DNA from: JBEBVQ01 sp037190845
GTDB taxonomy: Bacteria; Bacteroidota; Bacteroidia; Chitinophagales; Chitinophagaceae
DNA: 64,000 nt
Assembly (NCBI GenBank): GCA_037190845.1
Contig: JBBCJI010000005.1
Span: forward strand, 186,001-250,000
Reading direction: 5' to 3'
Below are positions 32,187-42,017 of this stretch, in pieces. The translations under genes were made by a program, and so were the position numbers. The notes under the pieces are model-generated. The model was not told the origin of the DNA. It was given only the letters and a program-made list of their open reading frames with translations, and searched no databases. Each line of letters starts with the position of its first letter. Position 1 is the first letter of the stretch.

Positions 32187-32254
32187 TTTTTACAATAGCG
32201 TATGTCTTGCCTTCAGATACCATTGGTACGGCACATACAGTAGCATTGAACCCT

Positions 32255-34426
32255 ATGAGATACTTTATTTTAATTATAATCAATATTCTTTTTGTGGCAG
32301 GGGGGCAGTTGTTTGCCCAATTGCAGTATAATGAGTTGCCGGGATTTCTGAAAGCCAATAGTGTGTGGGCTTTTGGTGAGTATGGAGGATACGATTTTAA
32401 TACGGCTGCTCCGGTCGTTACTTCCATTTATAGTGCGGAGCAGTGTGCTTCAGTGGCGGATAGCGCTACGGGGCAGTTGTTGTTTTATGCAGGTGGGCAT
32501 CCTTACAGTCCGGGAGCATTCAAAGACAGCGGACTTTGCCTGAATCGCAATCATCAGCAAATGCCTAACGGCGATAGCCTGAAAGGTGCGCTGAGCTCCG
32601 GCACTACTGCTCAGGGATATTCGATTGTGCCTATGATTGATTCTCCGGGGAAGTATTATTTATTTTCCCTTAATTATCAGGGGGGAATGCCTTCGTTGTA
32701 TTATTCCGTTGTGGATATGAGCCTGGACGGAGGATTGGGCAATATTGATCCGGGCCGGAAAAATATTGTGCTGGATACGAGTAGGTTAAGCGAGGCCATG
32801 ATAGCAGTGCCGGGAAATAACTGTGACGTATGGTTATTGGTGCATGCATACGATAAACCTGTCTTCAAATCTTACCGGATTCATGCCGGGGGAATTGATA
32901 CTGCCGTGATATCCGAAGCAGGCCCCCAAATGAACATCTGGTATGATCGCTATGAATACAGTATGTGCAATATGGCGGTTAGCCCGGACCGTACCAGGAT
33001 TGTGTTAACAAATAATATTACCAGCCTGTTTGATGGTGGGTTAACGTTCCGGGATCAGCATACTTCAGGTACGCATTTGTTTCATTTTGATCCCTGGACG
33101 GGGCTTGTATCCGATTATGTCAGGGTGCATGATAAAGGTATTGGGTATGGAGCTGCTTTTTCCCCTGATAACTCCAGGCTTTACGTATGGACGCGTGATT
33201 TTGGCTGGTCTTCGTCAACTGACGGTACGATCCGGCAGTATGATGTGACGACGCATGATTCAGCAACGATTGCGACTTCGGCATATAATGTTACCAGTCC
33301 GTTTGGCGGCAGGAATAAACATTTGACCTCCCTGAGGCTCTACAACGGTAAAATATATGCTTCTGTGGGTGGAATCAACCAGATAGATGTTATTAATCAG
33401 CCAAATATAGCCGGAACCGGATGTGACTATCAAATGGGCGTCATAACAATGCACCCGGGGCAGCGGAATATAACCGGGTTACCAATGGAGGTTGTATATC
33501 CGTATCATGATACGTTTTATTACCGGGCACTGGATACACTGATATGTGTGGCCTGGGACAGCCTGGAGTTTGCTGCACCGGAAGGGTATGATGTATATAT
33601 GTGGAATGATGGGTACACAGGCAAGAGGAGGAAGGTGACAGAAAATGGCACGTGGTGGGTAAAGAGTTCAGCCTGTTATAGCCGGGTAGACACGTTCACA
33701 GTACGCGGCGCTGACGTAACCGTTGATCTCGGACCGGATACTATCATCTGCAATGTTCCTGCGTTCGTATTGGACCCCGGAAAACCGGGGATGCAATATC
33801 GCTGGCAGGACGGAAGTGGGGCAGAGCACTATACTGTGACCGCAGAAACCAACGTATACTGGGTAGAAGTAAGCTCGGAGGGATGTGTGGGTGCAGATAC
33901 GGTAATGGTTCGTTTCGTAGATCTGCGCCAGGATTTTGGTCATGAAGACCGTATGCTGTGTCAGCGCCAGGAGATAGACCTGACTCTGGAGGCATATGTA
34001 CCGGGAGCCGCGTACGCCTTATGGCAGGACGGAAGTACAGCATCCTCCTTCCCGGTACATGACAGTGGTACATACTGGGTAGAAGTCCGTGATTCCTTTT
34101 GTGTAGCAAGCGATACGTTTCATGTGCAGCGGGAATTCTGTGCATGTTTTATAGAACTACCTACGGCATTTTCGCCTAATGGCGACGGACGGAATGATGT
34201 ATGGCGTCCGGTAATAGAGCCGGGATGTCCGGTCAGGGAATACATGGTGCGGATATTTAACCGTTACGGACAACAGGTTTTCATGTCAGTGGATGCGGTA
34301 AGAGGATGGGATGGAACGGTAAATGGTATTCCGGCTTCCACAGGTGTGTATATGTATGAGCTTTGGTTTAAAGGTGGTAAGAAAACAGATGTATTCCGTA
34401 AGGGAGATGTCACGCTGGTACGATAA
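32255..34426 (+). CDS. Secreted protein with gliding-motility-type (T9SS type B) C-terminal domain
   Basis: 723 residues from the ATG at 32255, chosen because it starts a proper signal peptide (MRYFILIIINILFVAGGQLF); an upstream in-frame ATG at 32207 adds a non-signal stretch. Residues 40-430 look like a propeller built on strands such as SPDNSRLYVWTRDF. Two or three Ig/PKD-like repeats follow (TVDLGPDTIICNVPAFVLDPG, with YRWQDGS and YWVEV). The end is the type B domain: PTAFSPNGDGRNDVWRP, MVRIFNRYGQQVF and GVYMYELWF. It should be exported by T9SS and placed at the surface. It is divergent from the pair 2 kinase. Confidence 0.92.
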   Translation: MRYFILIIINILFVAGGQLFAQLQYNELPGFLKANSVWAFGEYGGYDFNTAAPVVTSIYSAEQCASVADSATGQLLFYAGGHPYSPGAFKDSGLCLNRNHQQMPNGDSLKGALSSGTTAQGYSIVPMIDSPGKYYLFSLNYQGGMPSLYYSVVDMSLDGGLGNIDPGRKNIVLDTSRLSEAMIAVPGNNCDVWLLVHAYDKPVFKSYRIHAGGIDTAVISEAGPQMNIWYDRYEYSMCNMAVSPDRTRIVLTNNITSLFDGGLTFRDQHTSGTHLFHFDPWTGLVSDYVRVHDKGIGYGAAFSPDNSRLYVWTRDFGWSSSTDGTIRQYDVTTHDSATIATSAYNVTSPFGGRNKHLTSLRLYNGKIYASVGGINQIDVINQPNIAGTGCDYQMGVITMHPGQRNITGLPMEVVYPYHDTFYYRALDTLICVAWDSLEFAAPEGYDVYMWNDGYTGKRRKVTENGTWWVKSSACYSRVDTFTVRGADVTVDLGPDTIICNVPAFVLDPGKPGMQYRWQDGSGAEHYTVTAETNVYWVEVSSEGCVGADTVMVRFVDLRQDFGHEDRMLCQRQEIDLTLEAYVPGAAYALWQDGSTASSFPVHDSGTYWVEVRDSFCVASDTFHVQREFCACFIELPTAFSPNGDGRNDVWRPVIEPGCPVREYMVRIFNRYGQQVFMSVDAVRGWDGTVNGIPASTGVYMYELWFKGGKKTDVFRKGDVTLVR

Positions 34427-34480
34427 ACGGATATAAAGGAGTAAGCCGAAAATCCTGTAAAGAGTAGGCATTAAAAAAGG

Positions 34481-36502
34481 ATGATTATGAAAAAGAAAGT
34501 GACATTATTGTTTTCATCACTCCTCGCGCTTGCGGCAATAAACGCCAGTGCACAGGCTCCTGTAATAGAGTGGGAGAAAACGTACGGAGGCAGTGCAGAA
34601 GATCAGATCTCAGAAATTTTAGGAACTCCTGATGGAGGTTATGTTTTTATTGGTTACTCAACTTCCGGTATCTCCGGTGAAAAAACCCAGCCATCCCGTG
34701 GAGATTTAGATGTATGGTTGGTAAAAGCTGCAGCAGATGGAACGGTACAAATGGATAAAACAATCGGGGGAAGTGCAACTGACAATGCTGTTGATATAAA
34801 GCCCACTCAGGATGGCGGATATATTATACTGGCCAATTCAAATTCCGGCATTTCCGGAGATAAAACGGATACTGCGCGGGCAGTAGGTGGCCGCAATGGC
34901 GCTCCGGAGGTGGATTATTGGGTAATAAAAATGAATGCCACACTTGATACGATCCAGTGGCAGCGTGGCATTGGAGGTAACAGTACAGAACGCCCGGCAA
35001 ACATTGTTCCTGCAAGAGACGGGGGCTATTTTGTCGGTGGTTATTCACGATCAGGAATTTTTGCTGATAAAACGATAGCCGGATACAGGCCATCTCCGGG
35101 TACATATGATCATTGGGTACTGAAACTGAGCAGTACCGGTTCCATTCAATGGCAGAAGCAAATGGGAGGCATCAAAGATGATTATATGAATAGCATGATT
35201 GCGACGAGCGACGGTGGATTTATTGCCGGCGGTTATTCGGATACTTCGGGGACCCATGATATGACTGACTCTGCAAGGGGCGGAAGTGATTACTGGATCG
35301 TTAAATGTGATGCTTCAGGTACGATTCAGTGGGACAAGACGTACGGTGGCAGTAATTCGGATAAACTATATGATATAAAACAAACCTCGGATGGAGGATA
35401 CATTCTTGCCGGATCATCAACGTCAGATCGTTCGGGAGATAAAACAGAACGTTATATAACTGCTCTTGAGGATTACTGGATTGTAAAGATTGATGATACA
35501 GGCAGGATAGAGTGGGAGCGTACGTTAGGCGGTACATCTACAGATCAGGCATTCAGCGTGGTGCAAACATCGGATGGCGGTTATGTTATTGCCGGTGAAT
35601 CAAGCTCTCCTGCAAATGCTTCACATGGTACCAAGCAGACGGAGGTTGCGGCAAATACAGATGCATTCCATTACTGGCTGGTAAAGCTGGATTATGCAGG
35701 TAATGAGGTGTGGGAAAAATCAATCGGCGGCGATAGTACAGACAAGCCATCGAGTATTATAGCCACTCCCGACGGAGGTTTCCTTGTCGGAGGATATTCA
35801 ATATCGGACTCTTCCGGTGATAAAAGTGAGAACAGGCGTGGCAGCTGGGATTTTTGGGTAGTGAAGCTGGGTAAAGATTGTACTTCAGACACAACAAAAA
35901 CTTATGTTGCAGATAAAATATGCAATAATGGAACGTATACCCTGCCCAGTGGTGCGGTGGTTTCCGGAGCAGGTGTACATTATGATACGCTCATTTCTTC
36001 AGCGAATTGTGACAGTATGCTGGTGTTCACGCTTACGGAGTCTTCTGTCAATACTGGTGTTACGGTATCGAACGGTACAGCTACTGCAGCAGCACAGGGG
36101 GCGTCTTACCAATGGATCAACTGTGCAGATAACCAGCCGATACAAGGAGAGACCAACGCGTCTTACACACCGTCATCCACCGGCAACTATGCTGTAGTGG
36201 TAACAGTGGATGGCTGCAGTGATACTTCGGAATGCCAGGAGATAATCCCCACCGGTGTAAACGACCACGACCGTGCCGGACAAGTACGTATCTATCCGAA
36301 TCCGGTAAGCGGGCAGTTGTATGTTAATGCACCGTTTGCGATAAATATTACCATCAGTACGATGGACGGACGGATTGCACTGGCAGGTGATCAGGTAAAC
36401 ACGCTGGATGTAAGCGGATTGTCTGAAGGCGTTTATCTGCTGCGTGCGACAGATGAATCCGGCACGGTGATCCGTACTGAAAAGTTAGTGAAGGTGAAAT
36501 AG
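34481..36502 (+). CDS. T9SS type A sorted protein with GGS/DGGY repeats
   Basis: 673 residues; ATG at 34481 or 34487 (MKKKVTLLF) precede a signal peptide ending NASAQ. About eight repeats of 55-65 residues fill residues 25-460, each with a tryptophan-led strand (IEWEKTYGGS), a TPDGGYVFIGYS strand and a GDKT turn; this is a propeller-like repeat seen in secreted Bacteroidota proteins. A short cysteine-containing domain and the type A sorting domain (IYPNPVSGQLYVNAP) follow. Its last ~170 residues match the layout of the 25035 protein. A hairpin terminator lies 25 bases after the stop codon. Confidence 0.92.
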   Translation: MIMKKKVTLLFSSLLALAAINASAQAPVIEWEKTYGGSAEDQISEILGTPDGGYVFIGYSTSGISGEKTQPSRGDLDVWLVKAAADGTVQMDKTIGGSATDNAVDIKPTQDGGYIILANSNSGISGDKTDTARAVGGRNGAPEVDYWVIKMNATLDTIQWQRGIGGNSTERPANIVPARDGGYFVGGYSRSGIFADKTIAGYRPSPGTYDHWVLKLSSTGSIQWQKQMGGIKDDYMNSMIATSDGGFIAGGYSDTSGTHDMTDSARGGSDYWIVKCDASGTIQWDKTYGGSNSDKLYDIKQTSDGGYILAGSSTSDRSGDKTERYITALEDYWIVKIDDTGRIEWERTLGGTSTDQAFSVVQTSDGGYVIAGESSSPANASHGTKQTEVAANTDAFHYWLVKLDYAGNEVWEKSIGGDSTDKPSSIIATPDGGFLVGGYSISDSSGDKSENRRGSWDFWVVKLGKDCTSDTTKTYVADKICNNGTYTLPSGAVVSGAGVHYDTLISSANCDSMLVFTLTESSVNTGVTVSNGTATAAAQGASYQWINCADNQPIQGETNASYTPSSTGNYAVVVTVDGCSDTSECQEIIPTGVNDHDRAGQVRIYPNPVSGQLYVNAPFAINITISTMDGRIALAGDQVNTLDVSGLSEGVYLLRATDESGTVIRTEKLVKVK

Positions 36503-36525
36503 GGAGAGGGATTTTTAATTGGTTC

Positions 36526-36558
36526 AGGCAGTCTCATGGGAGTGGGACTGCCTTTTTT
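36526..36558 (+). terminator. Rho-independent terminator after the T9SS protein gene
   Basis: Stem AGGCAGTC / GACTGCCT with a 12-nt loop runs straight into six T (36553-36558), 24 bases after the stop codon at 36502. Confidence 0.8.
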
Positions 36559-36640
36559 ATTCGTTGTGGAAACTAAGTATTGTCATGGTGACAAAAGCCT
36601 TGTCATTGGTTGCCGAGCCATGACAAAACCAGGGGAGGTT

Positions 36641-36728
36641 CCGTCACAAGCTTGTGCTGAACGAAGCACAAGCTTGTTGTGTGGAAAGCACAGGCTTGCC
36701 GCGACGTCATGACATGCTTGTCGTTGAT
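36641..36728. repeat. Four degenerate 22-bp tandem units with a CACAAGCTTG core
   Basis: GCTTG starts at 36650, 36672, 36694 and 36716, exactly 22 bp apart. Units 1 and 2 share CACAAGCTTG, unit 3 has CACAGGCTTG and unit 4 has GACATGCTTG; bases outside the core are poorly conserved. Confidence 0.5.
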
Positions 36729-36887
36729 GCTTCGTGAAATATAGTGGGACATGATGCTTCCACAGGTTGATCTTCAGGTGTTTGCAGCGGGGAGAAAGTT
36801 CGGAAATATTCAACACTGCAGCGATAATGTGCAGTGACTCAAAGGTGCAGCGAAATGGCGGGTCTTATTAGCTGTCTGCTCCTGTCC

Positions 36888-37715
36888 TCACAGGTTCAGG
36901 TGGGCGGACTGCACCGGCTGCCCGAAAAATACGGCCGCATGATTGTCGAAATCTTCGGGATCATCAGTAGTGAAAAATTTCATGCGGCCCTTGCGGCTGA
37001 TTTTTTCTTCGAGCCAGGGATGTCGCTGCAGGTAATCTGTTAAGCTGTCGGCTACAAGTGTACCCTGGGATACCAGGCGCATATGCCCCGGGAGGTATTT
37101 CCGGATCTTATCAGCGAGCAGTGGATAATGTGTACAGCCGAGGAGGATCGTATCCATTTCGGCCGACTGGGCAAGCAGATTCTGTGTGTATTTTTGCACA
37201 AAATAATCGGCGCCGGGAGAATCATATTCGCCATCTTCAATCAGCGGCACCCACAACCTGCACACCTGCTGGAATACGGTCATATCCGGGAAAAACCGGT
37301 GTATCTCATCCAGATATGCTCCGGAATGGATCGTACCTTTTGTGCCCATCACGCCTACTACCCCTGTCTTCGAATAATTGCCGATCACCTCGGCCGTCGG
37401 ACGGATTACGCCCAATACCCTTTTATCCGGTGCATGTTCGGGGAGGTAATCCTGCTGGATGCGCCGCAGTGCATTTGCGGAAGCGGTATTACAGGCAAGG
37501 ATCACCAGCGGGCAACCTTTGCTGAAAAGACGCTTTACACATTTCAGGGTGTAATGATAAATGGTTTCCAGGGAAAGATTGCCATAGGGTGCGTGCGCAT
37601 TGTCGCCGAGGTATACGTAGTCGTATTGCGGTAATGCTGCCCGGATGGATCTGAAAATAGTCAGGCCGCCGTAGCCGGAATCAAAAATACCTATGGGCGT
37701 TGTCTTTATGGGCAT
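36888..37715 (-). CDS. murI: Glutamate racemase
   Basis: 275 residues, normal length. It makes D-glutamate for peptidoglycan. The motif IGIFDSGYGGLTIF is at residues 8-21, with both catalytic cysteines present: C75 in ILACNTASAN and C194 in LLGCTHYPLL. The ATG (37713-37715) overlaps the stop codon of the membrane glycosyltransferase gene by one base, so the two are likely coupled. No oddity is seen. Confidence 0.97.
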   Translation of the reverse strand: MPIKTTPIGIFDSGYGGLTIFRSIRAALPQYDYVYLGDNAHAPYGNLSLETIYHYTLKCVKRLFSKGCPLVILACNTASANALRRIQQDYLPEHAPDKRVLGVIRPTAEVIGNYSKTGVVGVMGTKGTIHSGAYLDEIHRFFPDMTVFQQVCRLWVPLIEDGEYDSPGADYFVQKYTQNLLAQSAEMDTILLGCTHYPLLADKIRKYLPGHMRLVSQGTLVADSLTDYLQRHPWLEEKISRKGRMKFFTTDDPEDFDNHAAVFFGQPVQSAHLNL

Positions 37716-39331
37716 TATTTATGTTTAAAACGCAGCAGGTATGTGTCAGGATTGCTCTTTTGATAGATCACTTCAAACCGGTCCATATTTTTCTGAACGG
37801 CTGGCACCAGGTATTTACCGGTGGAGCTGAATCCGAGCTGATCTATAACGACATAATCCACACCTTTTTCTTCCAGGAATTTCAGTTGCGCAGTGTCATT
37901 GAATGTATAGTCGTAATTCGTAGCGCGCAGGCCGGAAAAGATATAGAATAATTCAGGCTTCCGGCAGCAGACGATACTGCTGTCCGGGAGATTTTCCTTT
38001 GCCCAGGTCGCCACGTCAAAATAATTCTGAAAGTTGGGTGGGTAAGCCTCTTCTGACGAGGCTTTAAGCTGCTGTATCGGGGTATTCATCAGCAGCAGGC
38101 CGATGCACAATATAAGCGGGTTCCAGCTGATCTTCATTTTCTGCGTAATGTTACTGAATGCCAGATGGATGCCATACAGGGAAAACATGATCAGCAAAGG
38201 GACGACGGGTACGATAAAACGAACGCCTGTCCAAACGGCCGGCCATAATAACAGTATACCGCCCGATGCAACAATGTAGATCACTGTCGCCGGTTGTGTT
38301 TTCCAGACATGGATTAAGGCATACATAACCAGGCCGACGATCAACAGTCCGGTGATCCAGTCTGAAGAAGAAGGGGCCACCCCCATATTAAGACCCGGAG
38401 CAGACAGTAATGAATCCGGGATCTCACGGCTGATATAGCGTGACAGATTGGTCGTAATACGTTCTATATAGTCGGAAAAACCTGCTTCTCCCAGCTCAGG
38501 AGCATATGGATTCCTGGAAGCAAACTGCTTCATATATGCATTTCCTCCCAGTTCCTTTGTCCTGATATACCAGGGGAGCACGCTGAGAATAAAACCGCCC
38601 ATGGTTGCCAGCAGGTAAAGCCACTTTTTTCTTAGCAGCATCATCCCTGCGGCGGCTACGACCAGTGCAATCCCTGCTGTCCGGATATAATAAGACATGA
38701 CGAGGCAGGCGAGCAACAACCAGAAATGACCGGAGCGATAAAAGGGAACTTCGAAGTCAATCTTCGTCAAAAGATATAAAGCGCCGATAGAAAAGAACAG
38801 GTACGGAACCTCGCTCATATTAGTCAGTGCGAAGCCCAGCACAGCAGGGTTAAGCGCGGTAAACAGGCAGACAACCAACGCGAGGCGTCTGTCGGCTCCT
38901 ATACGCCTCATGAGGGCATATAATATCACGATCATGGAGTATGCGAGAACCCCGTTCAGCTTATAGTAAAACGTTATCTCCTCGAAACCCAGGCGCATGA
39001 ACAGACTGGTAAGAAAAGGATAGCCCGGCGGAAAATGATTGTGCGGATTTGCGACAGGATATATTACATCTACGTATCCCGCACCTGAGGCCAGCGCTTT
39101 TCCCAGGGCATAATAGAAGATATTATCGCCGTTGAGATCCAGCTTGTCCGTAAAGGCGCCGGTATATACCGACAGGAAAGCGACCAGTACGAGCAGCATG
39201 TTGATGATATCCCATTTGTCAATCCCTTTCCATGCAGGGGCGGAGACAGGCTTTATCTCTGCTTTGCGTACATCGGAATCTGTCATAACAGCCGGCTGTG
39301 ATTTTTTTCCGATTTTGTTTTTCTTGCTCAT
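37715..39331 (-). CDS. GT39/ArnT-like polytopic glycosyltransferase
   Basis: 538 residues. After a lysine-rich cytoplasmic start (MSKKNKIGKKS) there are about 11 to 12 helices and a C-terminal soluble portion. The first periplasmic loop carries an acidic motif and NPHNHFPPGYPFLTSLF, where PPGYP is typical of the GT39/PMT and ArnT families that use polyprenyl-phosphate sugars as donors. The acceptor is unknown; protein or lipid mannosylation-like transfer is an inference. It precedes murI with a one-base overlap. Confidence 0.75.
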   Translation of the reverse strand: MSKKNKIGKKSQPAVMTDSDVRKAEIKPVSAPAWKGIDKWDIINMLLVLVAFLSVYTGAFTDKLDLNGDNIFYYALGKALASGAGYVDVIYPVANPHNHFPPGYPFLTSLFMRLGFEEITFYYKLNGVLAYSMIVILYALMRRIGADRRLALVVCLFTALNPAVLGFALTNMSEVPYLFFSIGALYLLTKIDFEVPFYRSGHFWLLLACLVMSYYIRTAGIALVVAAAGMMLLRKKWLYLLATMGGFILSVLPWYIRTKELGGNAYMKQFASRNPYAPELGEAGFSDYIERITTNLSRYISREIPDSLLSAPGLNMGVAPSSSDWITGLLIVGLVMYALIHVWKTQPATVIYIVASGGILLLWPAVWTGVRFIVPVVPLLIMFSLYGIHLAFSNITQKMKISWNPLILCIGLLLMNTPIQQLKASSEEAYPPNFQNYFDVATWAKENLPDSSIVCCRKPELFYIFSGLRATNYDYTFNDTAQLKFLEEKGVDYVVIDQLGFSSTGKYLVPAVQKNMDRFEVIYQKSNPDTYLLRFKHK

Positions 39332-39491
39332 TTGTTATGATTGTGCATCCGTTTAGCGGAGCATAATTATCACAATAATAACGCGGATTTTGTATAAATG
39401 GAAAGGTTTTCTTACCTGGTAAAGGATGTCGGTAGTCTGATGATCGGTAAATAACAGGTAGCTTGACTTGGTGCATGGGTCAGTTAACGGT

Positions 39492-39555
39492 GTCATCCTG
39501 ACGAAGGAAGGATCCCACACAATACCGGACAATCCTGCATTACGTGGGATCCTTC
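39492..39555. repeat. Dispersed GTCATCC repeat, copy A
   Basis: Starts with GTCATCCTGACGAAGGA, the core shared with copies near 41556, 55521, 62332 and 62462. It contains a perfect 12-bp inverted repeat GAAGGATCCCAC (39507-39518) / GTGGGATCCTTC (39544-39555). Copy D1 at 62332-62390 aligns with it, including the ACGTGGGATCC segment. Confidence 0.65.
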
Positions 39556-39645
39556 ACTCCGCTCCGCTCCGCTGCCAATGACAAGTTTATAATGAATTGA
39601 TTTTGAGCAATCATTTTCTTACCGTGTATGAAAAGGAATACCCGC

Positions 39646-39755
39646 TGGTCGTCTCCCTTTGCACGCCGAAGCCTTAGCGCAGGCGGGCTGAGGGGAGAAC
39701 GTGAGGGGTGTTTCTTCAACATCCCCCTCTATCCCCCTTCAACGGGGGACGACCA
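39646..39755. repeat. 110-bp foldback element with ~16-bp terminal inverted repeats
   Basis: The ends TGGTCGTCTCCCTTTG (39646-39661) and CAACGGGGGACGACCA (39740-39755) are inverted repeats with 14 of 16 matches. The interior is G/C-rich on one strand and non-coding. No clear target-site duplication flanks it. It may be a MITE-like or REP-like element. Confidence 0.5.
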
Positions 39756-39914
39756 CACCATACCATCACAGTACTGCGTTCATTCCTTGTCATTGCCCCT
39801 TTCATTAAGTGCCACTTATGAATAACTCTGGATGACGTAATCTTTTAAGATAACATCTTCCTCTGATGTTTTTCAGCGAAATGTTTTTTACTTTGTAATC
39901 ATTTTTACTATACA

Positions 39915-41405
39915 TTGGCTTCATTAAAAAAACTTGCAGGGCAGACTGTGTGGTATGGCTTCAGCAATATTGCCGCACGGCTGCTGACATACCTGCTTAC
40001 ACCTTATTTTACCTATATTCTTACCGATACCGGGGGCCAGATAGAGTTTGGTAAGTATGCCTTCATTTATGCCTGTATCCCCATCCTGAATGTGGTGTAT
40101 ACCTATGGTATGGAAACTGCTTTTTTCCGTTTCAGCACAGATAAAGACCGTCGGAAGCTGTACAATACACAGTTTACGGCTATGCTGATCACCACCTTGT
40201 TTTTCAGTGTGTTGTTGTATGTATTCCGTACTCCGCTGGCTGCGTTTATTAATGTGGCGGAGCATATGGAATATGTAAGCTGGTGTGCCGTGATCATCGG
40301 GCTTGACGCCCTCGCAGCGCTGCCTTACGCACGTTTGCGCAGGGAGGACCGCCCCCGTAAATATGCCTTTACCAAAGTTGCTGGCATATTGGTATACGTA
40401 GGCAGCATTGTTTTTCTTTACAGTGTTGCCGGCAGGTGGACTGTTTCGTATCCGGACAGCGCTTTTACCGACTGGTATGAACGGCATTGGGGCATAGGCT
40501 TCATCCTTTTTGCCAATATTCTTCAGTCGGTGGTCACATTAATCCTATTGTCCAAAGAACTGGCGGATTACCGTCCCCGTATTGATCCTGTCTTGTTGAA
40601 AAAAGTGTTGCGGTATGGATTTCCGATCCTGATTGCGGGATTTGCCGGGGTGATTAATGATACACTCGACCGGGTTATGCTCCAGAAGCTCTATCCTGCC
40701 TCAAAAGAGGCCTCTTTACGTATGGTAGGTATTTATACGGCGGCAGTACGGCTTTCTGTAATGATCAATCTCGTGATCCAGGCGTTTAAAATGGCTGCGG
40801 AGCCGTTCTTTTTTTCCATTTCTAAAGAGGCGGATGCAAGGGATACGTATGCGCGGGTGATGAAGTGGTTCGTGATCGTGATGGCAGTGATGTTCCTCAG
40901 TATCATGCTGTTCCTTGATGTATGGAAATATTTTGTCGGCCCCGACTATCGGAATGCGCTGGATCTTGTGCCTGTATTGCTGCTGGGTTATGTCTGTCTG
41001 GGCATTTATTATAATCTTACTGTGTGGTATAAGCTTACCGACCGTACACAGTTCGGCGCCTGGATCATGCTGATCGGTGCGGGTATTACCATATTGTTCA
41101 ACTGGTTACTGATACCCCATTGGGGATACGTCGCGTGTGCATGGGCAACATTGTTGTGCTATGCTACGATGATGGTATTGTCTTACCTGTGGGGACAGAA
41201 ATATTACCCAATACCTTATCCCCTGAAGAGGATTGGAGGATACCTGCTGGCCATGTTATTGCTGTATGGCGTACACTGGGTTGTTACCCGGTGGACGGAT
41301 GTGTTGTGGTTCCGGATTGCGGCAGGTGTAGTACTGATGTGCACATTCCTCGGGTATATTTATAAAAAGGACGGGCAGGAGATCCGGAAAGTACGCAAGT
41401 CGTAG
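39915..41405 (+). CDS. Polysaccharide/lipid-linked oligosaccharide flippase (MOP superfamily)
   Basis: 496 residues from a TTG start (MASLKKLAGQTVWYGFSNIAARL), which gives the exact N-terminus expected for this family. About 14 helices are seen, with the conserved GFPILIAGFAGVINDTLDRVML region and RMVGIYTAAVRLSVMINLVIQAF typical of Wzx-like proteins. It should flip a lipid-linked sugar across the inner membrane. It stands alone on the plus strand between two repeat-rich gaps, 600 bp before the sphingolipid locus; a link to that locus is possible but not shown. Confidence 0.9.
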   Translation: MASLKKLAGQTVWYGFSNIAARLLTYLLTPYFTYILTDTGGQIEFGKYAFIYACIPILNVVYTYGMETAFFRFSTDKDRRKLYNTQFTAMLITTLFFSVLLYVFRTPLAAFINVAEHMEYVSWCAVIIGLDALAALPYARLRREDRPRKYAFTKVAGILVYVGSIVFLYSVAGRWTVSYPDSAFTDWYERHWGIGFILFANILQSVVTLILLSKELADYRPRIDPVLLKKVLRYGFPILIAGFAGVINDTLDRVMLQKLYPASKEASLRMVGIYTAAVRLSVMINLVIQAFKMAAEPFFFSISKEADARDTYARVMKWFVIVMAVMFLSIMLFLDVWKYFVGPDYRNALDLVPVLLLGYVCLGIYYNLTVWYKLTDRTQFGAWIMLIGAGITILFNWLLIPHWGYVACAWATLLCYATMMVLSYLWGQKYYPIPYPLKRIGGYLLAMLLLYGVHWVVTRWTDVLWFRIAAGVVLMCTFLGYIYKKDGQEIRKVRKS

Positions 41406-42017
41406 CCGGAATGCCTGTTCGTTTTTAGTAACTATCTACGAGATGTCAAAAGGTCATCCTGAACCTCAATTCGTTTGTGGCACAATCATTCTATAATAAC
41501 AAGATACTTGTTCCTCGCTTAGTTGGTTGCATGGCATGGTTTGAATCACAACGGTGTCATCCCACCTTCGTCAGGATGACATGGTGGACAGATTCATGCG
41601 CTACGTCATTTCCTAACGGATTAAGCCACGCTTATAACTTGTCGGGATGACATAGCGGTTACGGGGCTATTTAAAATTCACTGTCATTCATAGTGTTTAA
41701 TGATGTGTGTCATCGGAAATGTGGCGTAACGGAAAGAAGGATTCCACTTTGTTTCGCTTTGGAGGACATTGTTCGTTCATGTGTGCATATAACCGCTGCA
41801 AAAACAATTGCTATTCCGGTAGCCAATTCCTCCGAAAAATCAGATCCATCTTGCCTCTCCCAGCTCGTATATAGTTTTCAAAGCATAGGGAGTAGCTGAA
41901 ATCATTTCACCGCCATTTATGTCCGTTTCGCCTGAAAAGCAATATCGCAGGTTTTTAAGGTATTTGAATTTTGCGTCATGAAACAGCTGTTTAGGCTTGT
42001 TAATAAATTGACGTTCA
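41406..42017. other. Intergenic region upstream of the sphingolipid locus
   Basis: About 610 bases. The first half is a composite dispersed repeat (41453-41750) present in inverted copy near 62395-62583. The second half is unique and AT-rich towards 42017, including GAATTTTGCG about 45 bases before the start, a possible -7 region of the sphingolipid operon. No gene can be supported. Confidence 0.65.
41453..41750 (+). repeat. Dispersed GTCATCC composite repeat, copy B
   Basis: About 300 bases homologous, in opposite orientation, to 62395-62583. Shared blocks are GTCATCCTGAACCTCAATTC, TTGAATCACAACGGTGTCAT, the 25-bp palindromic core (41556-41580) and GGGCTATTTAAAA followed by TGTGTCATCGG. Copy B carries about 70 extra bases between two GATGACAT strings, as if part had been duplicated or inserted. 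Confidence 0.65.

Larger units (their letters stand above)
36503..36887. other. Intergenic region between the T9SS protein gene and murI
   Basis: About 385 bases between convergent genes. It holds the terminator (36526-36558) and a run of four 22-bp units (36641-36728). The rest shows repeated TGTCATGG/CCATGACA-like strings but no gene that can be supported. Confidence 0.6.
39332..39914. other. Divergent intergenic region rich in repeats
   Basis: About 580 bases between the GT39-like gene and the flippase gene. It contains a copy of the dispersed GTCATCC repeat with a 12-bp stem (39492-39555) and a 110-bp foldback element (39646-39755). The last ~100 bases before the flippase include TTTACTTTG, a possible -7 region. 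No gene was found. Confidence 0.65.

Noticed and set aside
36583..36816. A 77-codon minus-strand frame between the T9SS protein gene and murI
   Set aside because: It spans the 22-bp periodic repeat, has no recognisable domain and contains many Cys/His codons produced by the repeat itself.
41693..41899. A 68-codon frame upstream of spt
   Set aside because: It begins inside a dispersed repeat and has no domain, signal peptide or conserved start region.
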